Assembly: GCA_043762265.1 (NCBI GenBank)
Contig: JAYUMV010000410.1
Span: 1 to 15,750, forward strand
Source of the DNA: JANXLO01 sp043762265
GTDB taxonomy: Bacteria > Armatimonadota > Chthonomonadetes > Chthonomonadales > Chthonomonadaceae
Reading direction: 5' to 3'
DNA length: 15,750 nt
Of this stretch, positions 8,560 to 15,598 are shown piece by piece. The position numbers and the translations under genes are program-made. The notes below the pieces were generated by a model. It was given only the letters and a program-made list of their open reading frames with translations, ran no database searches and was not told where the DNA came from. The number at the start of each line of letters is the position of its first letter. The stretch's first letter is position 1.

Positions 8560-8590
8560 ATTATACCCCTCGTCATAGGGATTAACACCC
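8560..8590 (-). promoter_or_regulatory. Putative sigma70-type promoter of the cyclase-DUF3237-encapsulin operon
   Basis: On the minus strand a perfect TATAAT (8565-8560) is preceded, after a 16-17 base spacer, by a weak -35-like TGTTAA/GTGTTA around 8582-8588. Transcription would start near 8553. It is the only consensus -10 box I see ahead of the five minus-strand genes. The -35 match is poor, so an activator may be needed. Confidence 0.45.
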
Positions 8591-8647
8591 TTTTACGCCC
8601 TGACATCTTAATTTCCCCATCGACGAGACATGGCTTTGGAAAAGGAT

Positions 8648-8680
8648 TTGCGCCTCCTTATGTCGTATTTGAAGGCGCAA
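8648..8680. repeat. Perfect 8-bp inverted repeat in the divergent intergenic region
   Basis: Arms TTGCGCCT (8648-8655) and AGGCGCAA (8673-8680) are separated by 17 bases. A second pair, CCTTAT (8656-8661) and ATAAGG (8680-8685), interleaves with the first rather than nesting in it. A short GGCT-ATA-AGCC stem follows at 8684-8694, just before the ribosome binding site GGAGGG of the next gene. It could be a dyad operator between the divergent genes or RNA structure in the leader of the plus-strand gene. Confidence 0.45.
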
Positions 8681-8711
8681 TAAGGCTATAAGCCGCATCG
8701 GAGGGTCGCTC

Positions 8712-11700
8712 TTGTACCGTTTTCCACTGTCGCGTTATGTCGTCGTCTCGCTCCTTTTTCGCACTCTTTTCCCCTTCACTCTTTTCGGGCTGGTCCCCGC
8801 AATCTTGTTGGCACAGGGGCAAGGGGGCGGCAGACGGCCTGGCGAAGCCCCAGGCACAGGGGGATCTGCGAATAGCGCTGGACTGACCCTGCGCGGAATC
8901 GGGCCAGCGCTGACCTCCGGACGGGTGATCGCCTTCGCGGTCGATCCCACCGACTCCACACGCTACTTCGTCGCGGCGGCCTCCGGGGGCGTCTGGAAAA
9001 CAACGAATGCAGGCACCACCTGGACCCCGGTCTTCGACAACGAAGGCTCCTACTCCATCGGCGCTATTGTGATCGACCCGAAAAACGTCAACACGCTCTG
9101 GGTCGGGGCCGGGGAACTGAACGCGCAGCGGAGCGTCGGCTATGGCGACGGCATCTATCGCTCCGATGACGGCGGCAAATCCTGGCGCAACCTGGGCCTG
9201 AAGACCTCCGAGCATATCGCACGCATCGCCATCGATCCCCGCGATTCGGACACCGTCTATGCGGCGGCGCAAGGCCCGCTCTGGGGACCGGGCGGCGACC
9301 GGGGCCTCTACAAGACGACGGACGGCGGCAAGACCTGGCAGAACGTGCTCAAGATCAGCGAGAACACGGGAGTCACGGATGTCGTCATCGATCCTCGCAA
9401 TCCTGACGTGCTCTATGCGGCGGCCTGGCAAAGACGTCGGCATGTCTATACCTACATTGGCGGTGGGCCGGAGAGCGGGATCTATACTTCGGTCAACGCG
9501 GGCAAGACCTGGGCACGCCTGCGCGGCGGCCTGCCCGCCGAGATGGGGCGCATCGGCCTCGCGATCTCGCCCGTCAATCCCGGTCTGCTCTACGCGACCA
9601 TCGAAGCGGCGGACACCGGCAGCGGCACCTATGTCTCCACCGACAACGGCGCGTCGTGGGAGAAGCGCGGCGACTTTGTGGCCCAGGGCATGTACTACGG
9701 CCAGATCGTCTGCGACCCCAAAGACGCCGAACGGATCTATCTGCCCAACGTCACCCTCATGGTCTCCGAAGACGGCGGACGCACCGTGCGTGGGGTCGGA
9801 GAACGCAACAAGCATGTGGACAACCATGCCGTCTGGATCGATCCGGCGAACACCCGGCACCTCCTGGTCGGCTGCGACGGCGGCGTCTACGAGAGCTTCG
9901 ATCGCGGTGTGACCTGGATTTTTAAGTCCAACCTGCCCATCGCCCAGTTCTATCGTATCGCTGCCGACAACTCCCTGCCGTTCTACTATGTCTATGGCGG
10001 TACGCAGGACAACAATAGCATCGGCGGGCCGTCGCGCTCTCGCAAAAGCTCTGGGGTCGCCAGCGAAGACTGGTTTGTGACCGCAGGCGGCGACGGCTTC
10101 CATCAGCAGGTGGATCCGCAGGACCCGAATACGGTCTACTCCGAGTCCCAGGACGGCGGCATCGTTCGGTTCGACCGCAAGACCGGTCTGCGTGTCGGCA
10201 TCACTCCCCTGGAAGGCAAAGGCGAACCACCTATCCGCTGGTACTGGGACACGCCGATGCTCATCAGCCCGCACTCCCATACCCGCCTCTACTACGGCGG
10301 CAACATCCTCTTCCGCTCCGACGATCGCGGCGACTCCTGGAAAGCGATCAGCCCCGACCTGACCCGCCAGATCGACCGCAACAAACTAATGGTCATGGGC
10401 AAGATCTGGAAGCTCAGTACCATTGAGCGCGGCCAGTCCACCTCCTTCTACGGCAACATCATCTCTCTCACGGAATCTCCGAAGCAGGAGGGGCTGATCT
10501 ATGTCGGTACCGACGATGGCCTGATCCAGGTGACGGAGGACGGCGGCAAAAATTGGCGCAAGATCGACAAAGTCGCGGGCGTGCCGGACGGCACCTATGT
10601 AGAGCGCCTGGTCGCCTCCCAGCACGACGCCAACACGGTATATGCCCTCTTCGACAACCACAAAAACGCCGATTTCGCGCCTTATGTGATGAAGAGCGCC
10701 GATCGGGGAACGACCTGGACGCCACTCGCCAACGATCTGCCCAAAAGCGGCCCGGTCTACACCCTCGCCGAAGATTTCGTCAATCCGGACCTGCTTTTCC
10801 TCGGCACGGAGTTCGGCCTCTACTACACCACGAACGGTGGCAAGAACTGGCTGCGCCTGCGCGGCGGACTGCCGACCATTCAGGTGAAGGACCTCGTCAT
10901 CCAGAAACGTGAGAACGATCTGGTCGTCGGCACCTTCGGGCGCGGCATCTATATCCTGGACGACTACTCGGCCTTGCGCGCTCCCCTTGCCTCCGCCCTG
11001 ACGAAAGAGGCCGCGCTTCTGCCCATAAAACCTGCGCTGGCGTATATCCAGACGCAGGGCGGCACCGGATCGCAGGGCGAACCCTACTACTCCGCGCCCA
11101 ATCCGGTATATGGGGCGACCTTCACCTATATGCTGAAAGAGGGCGTCAAGACTCTCAAGCAGAAGCGCCAGGAGGCGGAGCAGGCGGCGGAACGCAAAGG
11201 TGAAGCGCCGCCCTTCCCCACGGTGGAGGAACTGCGTGCAGAGGCGGAAGAGGATCCGCCCGCCGTCCTGCTGACCATCACGGACCCGGCCGGCAACGTC
11301 GTTCGGCGATTGACAGGCCCCGTTTCCGCCGGAACGCAGCGCGTGATCTGGGATCTGCGCGGCACGGGTTTCTCGGCTCCGCCGCCTCCCGCCGATCCGG
11401 ACGCGCCCCCAGTGACAGGGCGCGGCGGAGGCCGAGGGGGTGGGGGCGGAGGCGGATTTCAGGTGATGCCCGGCGAGTATCGGGTTTCGCTGGCGCGGCG
11501 CGTCAACGGCGTGGTGACCGAACTCGTTCCGCCTCAGACTTTCACAGTGCGGGAAGAGGGCGAGTTCGGCCTCAAGCCCACCGACCGCAAGGCGCTCGTG
11601 GAGTACCGGCAGAAGGTCTCTCGTCTCCAGCGGGCCGTGACGGCCTCGACCGAAGTCGTGGACAGCCTGAAGACGCGCCTGGCGCAGATCCGAAGCGCCG

Positions 11701-12059
11701 TACAGGACGCGCCCAAAGCGACTCCGAAACTGCGCGAGGAGGTCGTGGCTCTGGAGAAACGCCTGGAGGAGATCGACTTCGACCTGCGCGGTGACAATAT
11801 TGCGGCTCTGCGCGGCGACCCGACCCCGACGACCATCGTCCGCCGGGTCTCCGATGTGACCTTCAGCCAGCTCAGTTCGCCCCTGCCGCCCACCAAAACC
11901 CGTCAGGATTCCTACTCCATTGCCGCTTACGAGTTCAGCGAGGTGCTGGCGAAACTCCGCACCCTCGCCCAGACCGATATGCCCAAATTGGAAAAAGCCC
12001 TGGACCGCGCCGACGTCGCCCACACCCCAGGCCGCCTCCCCGAGTGGAAAGAACCCTAA
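8712..12059 (+). CDS. Secreted VPS10/BNR-repeat beta-propeller protein (sortilin-like, 'glycosyl hydrolase' type)
   Basis: A 1115-residue exported protein. The first 34 residues form a signal peptide (hydrophobic core VVVSLLFRTLFPFTLFGLVPAI, cut near LLA-QG). Residues 60-760 hold two blocks of BNR/Asp-box repeats, S/T-x-D-x-G-x-T/S-W: TTNAGTTW, SDDGGKSW, TTDGGKTW, SVNAGKTW, STDNGASW, SFDRGVTW, SDDRGDSW, TEDGGKNW, SADRGTTW and TTNGGKNW, as expected for VPS10-type ten-bladed or paired propellers. A beta-sandwich-like segment (about 845-950) is interrupted by a Gly/Arg-rich linker, and a coiled-coil-like helical tail ends the protein. Homologues are abundant in soil bacteria; they are often called glycosyl hydrolases but generally lack a proven activity. 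The start is TTG at 8712, 7 bases after GGAGGG. It is divergent from the cyclase operon, and a CE15-like esterase follows on the same strand. Confidence 0.9.
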   Translation: MYRFPLSRYVVVSLLFRTLFPFTLFGLVPAILLAQGQGGGRRPGEAPGTGGSANSAGLTLRGIGPALTSGRVIAFAVDPTDSTRYFVAAASGGVWKTTNAGTTWTPVFDNEGSYSIGAIVIDPKNVNTLWVGAGELNAQRSVGYGDGIYRSDDGGKSWRNLGLKTSEHIARIAIDPRDSDTVYAAAQGPLWGPGGDRGLYKTTDGGKTWQNVLKISENTGVTDVVIDPRNPDVLYAAAWQRRRHVYTYIGGGPESGIYTSVNAGKTWARLRGGLPAEMGRIGLAISPVNPGLLYATIEAADTGSGTYVSTDNGASWEKRGDFVAQGMYYGQIVCDPKDAERIYLPNVTLMVSEDGGRTVRGVGERNKHVDNHAVWIDPANTRHLLVGCDGGVYESFDRGVTWIFKSNLPIAQFYRIAADNSLPFYYVYGGTQDNNSIGGPSRSRKSSGVASEDWFVTAGGDGFHQQVDPQDPNTVYSESQDGGIVRFDRKTGLRVGITPLEGKGEPPIRWYWDTPMLISPHSHTRLYYGGNILFRSDDRGDSWKAISPDLTRQIDRNKLMVMGKIWKLSTIERGQSTSFYGNIISLTESPKQEGLIYVGTDDGLIQVTEDGGKNWRKIDKVAGVPDGTYVERLVASQHDANTVYALFDNHKNADFAPYVMKSADRGTTWTPLANDLPKSGPVYTLAEDFVNPDLLFLGTEFGLYYTTNGGKNWLRLRGGLPTIQVKDLVIQKRENDLVVGTFGRGIYILDDYSALRAPLASALTKEAALLPIKPALAYIQTQGGTGSQGEPYYSAPNPVYGATFTYMLKEGVKTLKQKRQEAEQAAERKGEAPPFPTVEELRAEAEEDPPAVLLTITDPAGNVVRRLTGPVSAGTQRVIWDLRGTGFSAPPPPADPDAPPVTGRGGGRGGGGGGGFQVMPGEYRVSLARRVNGVVTELVPPQTFTVREEGEFGLKPTDRKALVEYRQKVSRLQRAVTASTEVVDSLKTRLAQIRSAVQDAPKATPKLREEVVALEKRLEEIDFDLRGDNIAALRGDPTPTTIVRRVSDVTFSQLSSPLPPTKTRQDSYSIAAYEFSEVLAKLRTLAQTDMPKLEKALDRADVAHTPGRLPEWKEP
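11417..11456 (+). repeat. G-rich low-complexity tract coding a Gly/Arg linker
   Basis: The coding strand carries consecutive G-runs (GGCGGAGGCC, GAGGGGGTGGGGGCGG, AGGCGG) that encode a GRGGGRGGGGGGG linker in the propeller protein. Similar poly-Gly linkers are common in this family. The G-runs could form a quadruplex on the plus strand. Confidence 0.6.
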
Positions 12060-12086
12060 AGCCGGCCACGGATCACAATGCGTCAA

Positions 12087-12112
12087 GCCCGACCTCGAAC
12101 GAGAGATCGGGC
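12087..12112 (+). terminator. Possible terminator hairpin after the propeller gene
   Basis: GCCCGA (12087-12092) and TCGGGC (12107-12112) form a stem, extended imperfectly by CTC/GAG around a GAAC loop, 28 bases after the stop codon. No U-rich tail follows, so factor-independent termination is doubtful. Confidence 0.35.
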
Positions 12113-12327
12113 CTGACTCCCTTATCGCGCTCCCGCGCAAGGATCATTAAACGCCACTGGCAATAGTTCCGACCGTAGAGAATACCAGTGAAACGGCTCT
12201 GATCTATGCGTGCCTGTGTGGTGAGAGTGCAAGCGTTCTGTTTCTCGTGGAATATCCGGGTGCAACTGCTCAGAATAGCGCCCAGAGATGCCCGTTGGGT
12301 GACAATCGCCACCCTCCCACTTTACTC

Positions 12328-13698
12328 ATGATGCCAATGTCAATGCCGCCGATTTTAACAAGGAATAGCTCGGGAAGCGCTGGTCGGCTAACGGGTCTGA
12401 TCACCACCATGCTACTGGCGCTCACTCTGCCTTCGGGGTGGGCTCAGACGTCGTTGGTAGGCATCAAGATAGAAGGGAGACAAGAGGTAAACACGGGTAA
12501 AGCTTCGACGCTCCCTACGGGGCTGCCGAATCCGCTCATCATGGCCGATGGCAGACCGGTCACGACAGCAGAGCAGTGGCGTCAGCAGCGCCGCCCCGAA
12601 CTGCTGCGCCTATTTGAAGACAATGTATACGGGAAGACGCTCGTCGGCAGGCCCGAACCTCTGAGGTTTGTGATCCGCGAAAAGAAAAAGAACGCACGTG
12701 GGGGGAAAGCGACACGTCTGCGAATCGGCATTCTGTTCGAGGGGCGCGAGAACGGGCGGCAGATGGAACTTCTGGTCTATCTGCCGAACAACGTCAAGGG
12801 ACCCGTGCCGATTTTTCTGGGCCTCAACTTCGACGGCAACTTCACGACGACGGAGGAGACGGATCTACCGGTCCCGACGCATTTCGTCAACGGCCTCTTT
12901 TACCAACTCCCGAACCACCGACCCGCCGAGAAGCTGCGCGGCAACAACCGCACGATGTGGCCCTACGATACGATTCTGGAGCGGGGTTACGGGGTCGCGA
13001 CGGCGTGCTATGGCGAGGTAGAGCCGGATATGGCGAACCAGTGGTGGCATGGGCCACGCGCGCTGGGGGCGCTGCCGCAATCGGGAGATTGGGGCACAAT
13101 CGGGGCCTGGGCGTGGGCGCTCTCGCGGGCGCTGGACTACCTGGAGACCCATCCGGGGATCGACGGAAGCCGCATCGCGGTATTTGGCTTCAGTCGCCTC
13201 GGCAAAACGGCGCTGTGGGCCGGCGCGCAGGATGAGCGGTTCGCCGCCGTGATCTCGCAGAACTCCGGGAAGGGCGGTATCTCCCTTTCTAAACGGGGAG
13301 TCGGGGAGCCGGTCGCCCATCTGGCGGGCAAAGATCTCGGCCACTGGTTCGCACCCAACTACGCGAAATATGCCGACAACGAGGCGGCCCTGCCTGTGGA
13401 CGGCCACGAACTTGCCGCGCTAATCGCGCCCCGCCCACTGCTCATTCTCAGCGGCGTCCAGGACGACTACAGCGATCCAGAGGGCGAATTTCTGGGCGGC
13501 CTTGGCGCGACACCGGTCTATCGTCTCCTGGGCAGCGAGGGGGTTCCCATAGACAAATGGCCCCCTCCGCAGACCCTTCTGGACGGCACGATCGGCTACT
13601 ACCTGCGCCCTGGCGGGCACAATGTGACAATGGAAGATTGGCAGGCGACCCTGACCTGGGCCGACAAACACCTGCGCAACCCTCGCCTCTCGCATTAG
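12328..13698 (+). CDS. CE15 glucuronoyl-esterase-like alpha/beta hydrolase, exported
   Basis: A 456-residue secreted hydrolase of carbohydrate esterase family 15, which cleaves ester links between lignin and glucuronoyl xylan in the characterised members. An N-terminal signal peptide is visible (RLTGLITTMLLALTLPSGWAQ, about 20-40). The nucleophile motif is GFSRLGKTALWAGAQDERF with S289. The acidic region VQDDYSDPEGEFL lies at about 378-389, and the histidine motif GGHNVTMEDW at about 429-438 has H431. The oxyanion-side segment reads NSGKGGISLSKRGVGE, where many homologues have Cys instead of Lys after SG. ATG at 12328 is chosen because it gives a normal signal peptide; an in-frame GTG at 12247 and later ATGs at 12331, 12337 and 12343 are alternatives, and none has a strong ribosome binding site. 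It lies about 270 bases after the propeller gene, so it may have its own promoter. True substrate is unproven. Confidence 0.87.
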   Translation: MMPMSMPPILTRNSSGSAGRLTGLITTMLLALTLPSGWAQTSLVGIKIEGRQEVNTGKASTLPTGLPNPLIMADGRPVTTAEQWRQQRRPELLRLFEDNVYGKTLVGRPEPLRFVIREKKKNARGGKATRLRIGILFEGRENGRQMELLVYLPNNVKGPVPIFLGLNFDGNFTTTEETDLPVPTHFVNGLFYQLPNHRPAEKLRGNNRTMWPYDTILERGYGVATACYGEVEPDMANQWWHGPRALGALPQSGDWGTIGAWAWALSRALDYLETHPGIDGSRIAVFGFSRLGKTALWAGAQDERFAAVISQNSGKGGISLSKRGVGEPVAHLAGKDLGHWFAPNYAKYADNEAALPVDGHELAALIAPRPLLILSGVQDDYSDPEGEFLGGLGATPVYRLLGSEGVPIDKWPPPQTLLDGTIGYYLRPGGHNVTMEDWQATLTWADKHLRNPRLSH

Positions 13699-13732
13699 CC
13701 CGATTGTCGTTGCTATGACTCCGCTCGCTCTA

Positions 13733-13775
13733 GGCAACAAAAGCGACAGCCACCGGCTATAGGGCCAGTGGCTGT
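13733..13775 (-). terminator. Rho-independent terminator of the DUF4142-DUF6582 genes, between convergent genes
   Basis: Perfect 8-bp arms ACAGCCAC (13746-13753) and GTGGCTGT (13768-13775) enclose a GC-rich loop. Read on the minus strand the stem is followed by CGCTTTTGTTGCC, a T-rich tail. It starts 5 bases after the DUF6582 stop. The stem may also stop transcripts of the esterase gene arriving from the other side. Confidence 0.7.
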
Positions 13776-13780
13776 GAAAC

Positions 13781-14041
13781 TCAGTCAGTGTCAATTTCGA
13801 TGCCATGTTGCTTGGCTGCACGCTTGATACGCGTTTTAATCGATTTGACCTCATCCGCTTCATACTTGGCGGCATTGTCCCTGTGGTTGATATAACTCCA
13901 CGCTGCTCGGACATGCTCAGGCGTATCGATGGGGTATTTCTTATTCGTCGTATCGGCGAATTCTACCTCGCCATATTTGCGCTCACCGTCGTGTTCGTTG
14001 GTGTCGGGGCGTTGATCGATCTTGTTTTCTGTCTTGTTCAT
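13781..14041 (-). CDS. Small DUF6582-like protein
   Basis: An 86-residue, highly charged cytoplasmic protein without a signal peptide or membrane segment. After a polar, probably disordered N-terminus (residues 1-30), residues 33-84 show the DUF6582 pattern: KKYPIDTPEHVRAAWSYIN, then NAAKYEADEVKSIKTRIKRAAKQHGIEID. This is a small helical module of unknown function found in many bacteria and some phages. The start ATG at 14041 is preceded by AGGAG 7 bases upstream. It lies 51 bases downstream of the DUF4142 gene on the same strand and directly before a strong terminator, so the two are probably one transcript. No function is proposed. Confidence 0.82.
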   Translation of the reverse strand: MNKTENKIDQRPDTNEHDGERKYGEVEFADTTNKKYPIDTPEHVRAAWSYINHRDNAAKYEADEVKSIKTRIKRAAKQHGIEIDTD

Positions 14042-14092
14042 GATTTTCTCCTGTTGGAGCCGGAAGGCCTGCCGCCGCAGCGGATCCGCTTA

Positions 14093-14527
14093 TCACATTT
14101 TCATCAGCATCTGATAGTGACCTTCGACGACCGGCAACGTTCGCGTGGCAAACCCCTTGATTTCCGTGTCCTGCCCCTTAGTCGCCTCTTTCTTAAAGGC
14201 GGCGACATCCATCTTATGGTCCATCTTCATGGCTTTGAGATAGGCGCTGTCGAATGCTGCGCCGTGCAGCTTCCTCAGTCGTGCCAGGGTGGCTTTCTGC
14301 TCGGCATTCGGTTCGGTTGGAAGAGTGAGCCCTTTACCGGTTGCAACAGATTTCAGATCCTCGTTGGCTTTGCCGTGGTCCTCCACCATCTTCTGGCCGA
14401 ACTCCTTGACCTTCTCACTGGAACCCTGCTTTGCGGCAAGCTCTCCCAGTCTCACCTCAGCTATTCCACCCTGTGCGGCAGCCTTCGCGAATTTTTTGTC
14501 TGCCGCGCTAATCGTGTTTGCTCTCAT
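14093..14527 (-). CDS. DUF4142 protein (ferritin-like fold family), leaderless form
   Basis: A 144-residue alpha-helical protein of the DUF4142 family, which is predicted to have a ferritin-like four-helix fold and is of unknown function; many members are exported and some are linked to stress. Diagnostic segments are ISAADKKFAKAAAQGGIAEV (6-25), VKEFGQKMVEDHGKANEDLK (about 40-59), LPTEPNAEQKATLARL, and AAFDSAYLKAMKMDHKMDVA with IKGFATRTLPVVEGHYQML at the end. Unlike most homologues it has no signal peptide: the conserved domain begins at residue 6. The ATG at 14527 has GAGAGG 5-6 bases upstream, so this start looks genuine. About 45 bases upstream begins a transposase remnant on the opposite strand, so an original 5' end carrying a signal peptide could have been lost. 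Probably co-transcribed with the DUF6582 gene. Confidence 0.88.
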   Translation of the reverse strand: MRANTISAADKKFAKAAAQGGIAEVRLGELAAKQGSSEKVKEFGQKMVEDHGKANEDLKSVATGKGLTLPTEPNAEQKATLARLRKLHGAAFDSAYLKAMKMDHKMDVAAFKKEATKGQDTEIKGFATRTLPVVEGHYQMLMKM

Positions 14528-14570
14528 TCTCGCCTCTCTGATAGTTCATAAATTCATACCAGGAGACCCC

Positions 14571-14779
14571 CTGTCTTTACCGACACCGGCGGGTTGGTCC
14601 TGCGTGTGGAGATGACCGCCGCCAACCACCCCGAACGCGAGGGAGCGCGTCGTCTCCTGGAGCCGCTTGTCGGCGCGTTTCCTCGCCTGAAGAGCATGGT
14701 CGCCGATCAAGGTTATACCGGTTCCTTCGAGGAGTGGGTCCGGTTCAAAAATGGCCGAGAACAAGATAGGGCAACGTAA
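14571..14779 (+). pseudogene. IS5-type (DDE) transposase fragment
   Basis: About 65 codons encode the middle part of an IS5-family DDE transposase: FTDTGGLVLRVEMTAANHPEREGARRLLEPL, then FPRLKSMVADQGYTGSFEEWV. This corresponds to the strand with the second catalytic aspartate (VADQGYTG). The N-terminal half with the first aspartate and the C-terminal part with the glutamate are missing. The frame enters without a start codon and runs into unrelated residues and a stop at 14777-14779. It is a decayed mobile-element remnant. I could not find matching terminal inverted repeats or target duplications around it. Confidence 0.75.
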
Positions 14780-15036
14780 TTTATCTGAGTTTAAAGACAC
14801 GTTCTAGTCGCAGATATTGACAAGGTGAGGCGCGGGAGCGCCTGCGTTTCGACGGATGCGGCCTCACACTCCACTTCCGGACTGACACCGGTTTCAATGG
14901 CCGACAGACGCGAAACCTCTGACTCCAGGCTTCTCAAGAAACAGGAGGAACGCGCTGCCTTGGCCTCGCTACGGCGAGCAAGAGAGGTTCCCCCAGCGAG
15001 GGCAGAGGGGGAGAAGAGACCCGCTTACTCTCACAA

Positions 15037-15071
15037 TCGATTTTTTCGACTGTTGCGTATTTTTCGATTTT
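15037..15071 (+). repeat. Repeated TCGATTTT / TTTTTCGA boxes over the toxin-antitoxin promoter
   Basis: TTTTTCGA occurs at 15042-15049 and again at 15060-15067 (18-base period), and TCGATTTT at 15037-15044 and 15064-15071. They flank and overlap the -35 box and the spacer of the putative promoter. This is a plausible operator for autorepression by the helix-turn-helix protein encoded next. Confidence 0.45.
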
Positions 15072-15081
15072 AAGGCATAAT
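15053..15081 (+). promoter_or_regulatory. Putative promoter of the antitoxin-toxin genes
   Basis: A -35-like TTGCGT (15053-15058) and a -10 CATAAT (15076-15081; 5 of 6 matches) are separated by exactly 17 bases. Transcription would begin near 15088, about 50 bases before the ATG. The region is AT-rich relative to its surroundings. Confidence 0.55.
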
Positions 15082-15137
15082 GAGAATATACCATCAGCAG
15101 ATACGCAGATGAGCGGATTTGTAAGGGAGCAACGACG

Positions 15138-15596
15138 ATGACAGCACTACTGGAACGAACTATAACGCCCACAGAGGAGGACCGAAGATTGGCATCGGAA
15201 TCGAGCCAACTCATGGAAACCGTCAGTACGCTTCTGCATGACGTACGGCTACAGTTTCTGGATGCAGACGCCCCTCGTAATGCGATCTCACTTCCCGCGC
15301 CGGCGCTACGGCTTCTGAACGAAATCCTCAAGGAGATGGCCAAGGGGAATGCAGTCACGCTCATTCCCACCAATGCCATGCTGACCACCCAGGAGGCCGC
15401 CGACATAATGAACGTGTCTCGTCCCTTTTTTATAGGGCTTCTGGAGGCTGGTAAGATGCCTTACCAGCGGCTTGGCAGTCATCGGAGGATCCTGTTCAAG
15501 GACCTGATGGACTTTAAAGAGAAGACGGATGCAGCGCGTGCGGAGGCCATGCGGCAATTAACGGAAGAGGCGCAAGAACTCGATATGGGTTACTGA
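15138..15596 (+). CDS. Helix-turn-helix (excisionase/MerR-like) antitoxin of a PIN-toxin pair
   Basis: A 152-residue DNA-binding protein. Residues 1-80 are mostly helical and may form the oligomerisation part. Residues 82-128 form an excisionase-type winged helix: MLTTQEAADIMNVSRPFFIGLLEAG, then MPYQRLGSHRRILFKDLMDFK, where the TTQEAA...SR helix-turn-helix and the GSHRR wing are typical. The acidic C-terminal tail (EAMRQLTEEAQELDMGY) would suit toxin binding. The ATG has AAGGGAG 8 bases upstream. The stop is 2 bases before the start of the PIN-domain gene, the usual antitoxin-first layout. Expected role, from the family and context, is to neutralise the PIN ribonuclease and repress the shared promoter, where repeated boxes are visible. 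It could alternatively be a plain regulator. Confidence 0.87.
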   Translation: MTALLERTITPTEEDRRLASESSQLMETVSTLLHDVRLQFLDADAPRNAISLPAPALRLLNEILKEMAKGNAVTLIPTNAMLTTQEAADIMNVSRPFFIGLLEAGKMPYQRLGSHRRILFKDLMDFKEKTDAARAEAMRQLTEEAQELDMGY

Positions 15597-15598
15597 GC

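Larger units (their letters stand above)
14780..15137. other. Non-coding stretch between IS remnant and toxin-antitoxin genes
   Basis: No convincing gene is seen here. A frame of 82 codons from a GTG at 14825 to 15073 is open, but it has biased Arg/Ala/Glu-rich composition, no ribosome binding site at the start, and overlaps the promoter below. A 6-bp stem AGGCGC/GCGCCT lies at 14828-14843, and GTGAGGC (14825-14831) can alternatively pair with GCCTCAC (14861-14867). The left edge (14780-14820) may be leftover IS end sequence. Confidence 0.5.

Noticed and set aside
8669..8693. TTGAAG...TATAAG as a plus-strand promoter for the propeller gene
   Set aside because: The spacing between the two boxes is only about 13 bases, too short for a sigma70 promoter, and the -10 would lie against the ribosome binding site.
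8658..12140. Minus-strand open frames of 540 and 584 codons opposite the propeller gene
   Set aside because: The plus strand holds a signal peptide and ten Asp-box motifs in one frame. The antisense frames are composition artefacts.
12073..12312. Minus-strand frame of 79 codons between the propeller and esterase genes
   Set aside because: No ribosome binding site, no recognisable domain, and it overlaps the possible terminator. The region is treated as intergenic.
14825..15073. Plus-strand frame of 82 codons from a GTG before the antitoxin gene
   Set aside because: Biased composition, no ribosome binding site at the start, and overlap with the likely promoter. Not supported as a gene.
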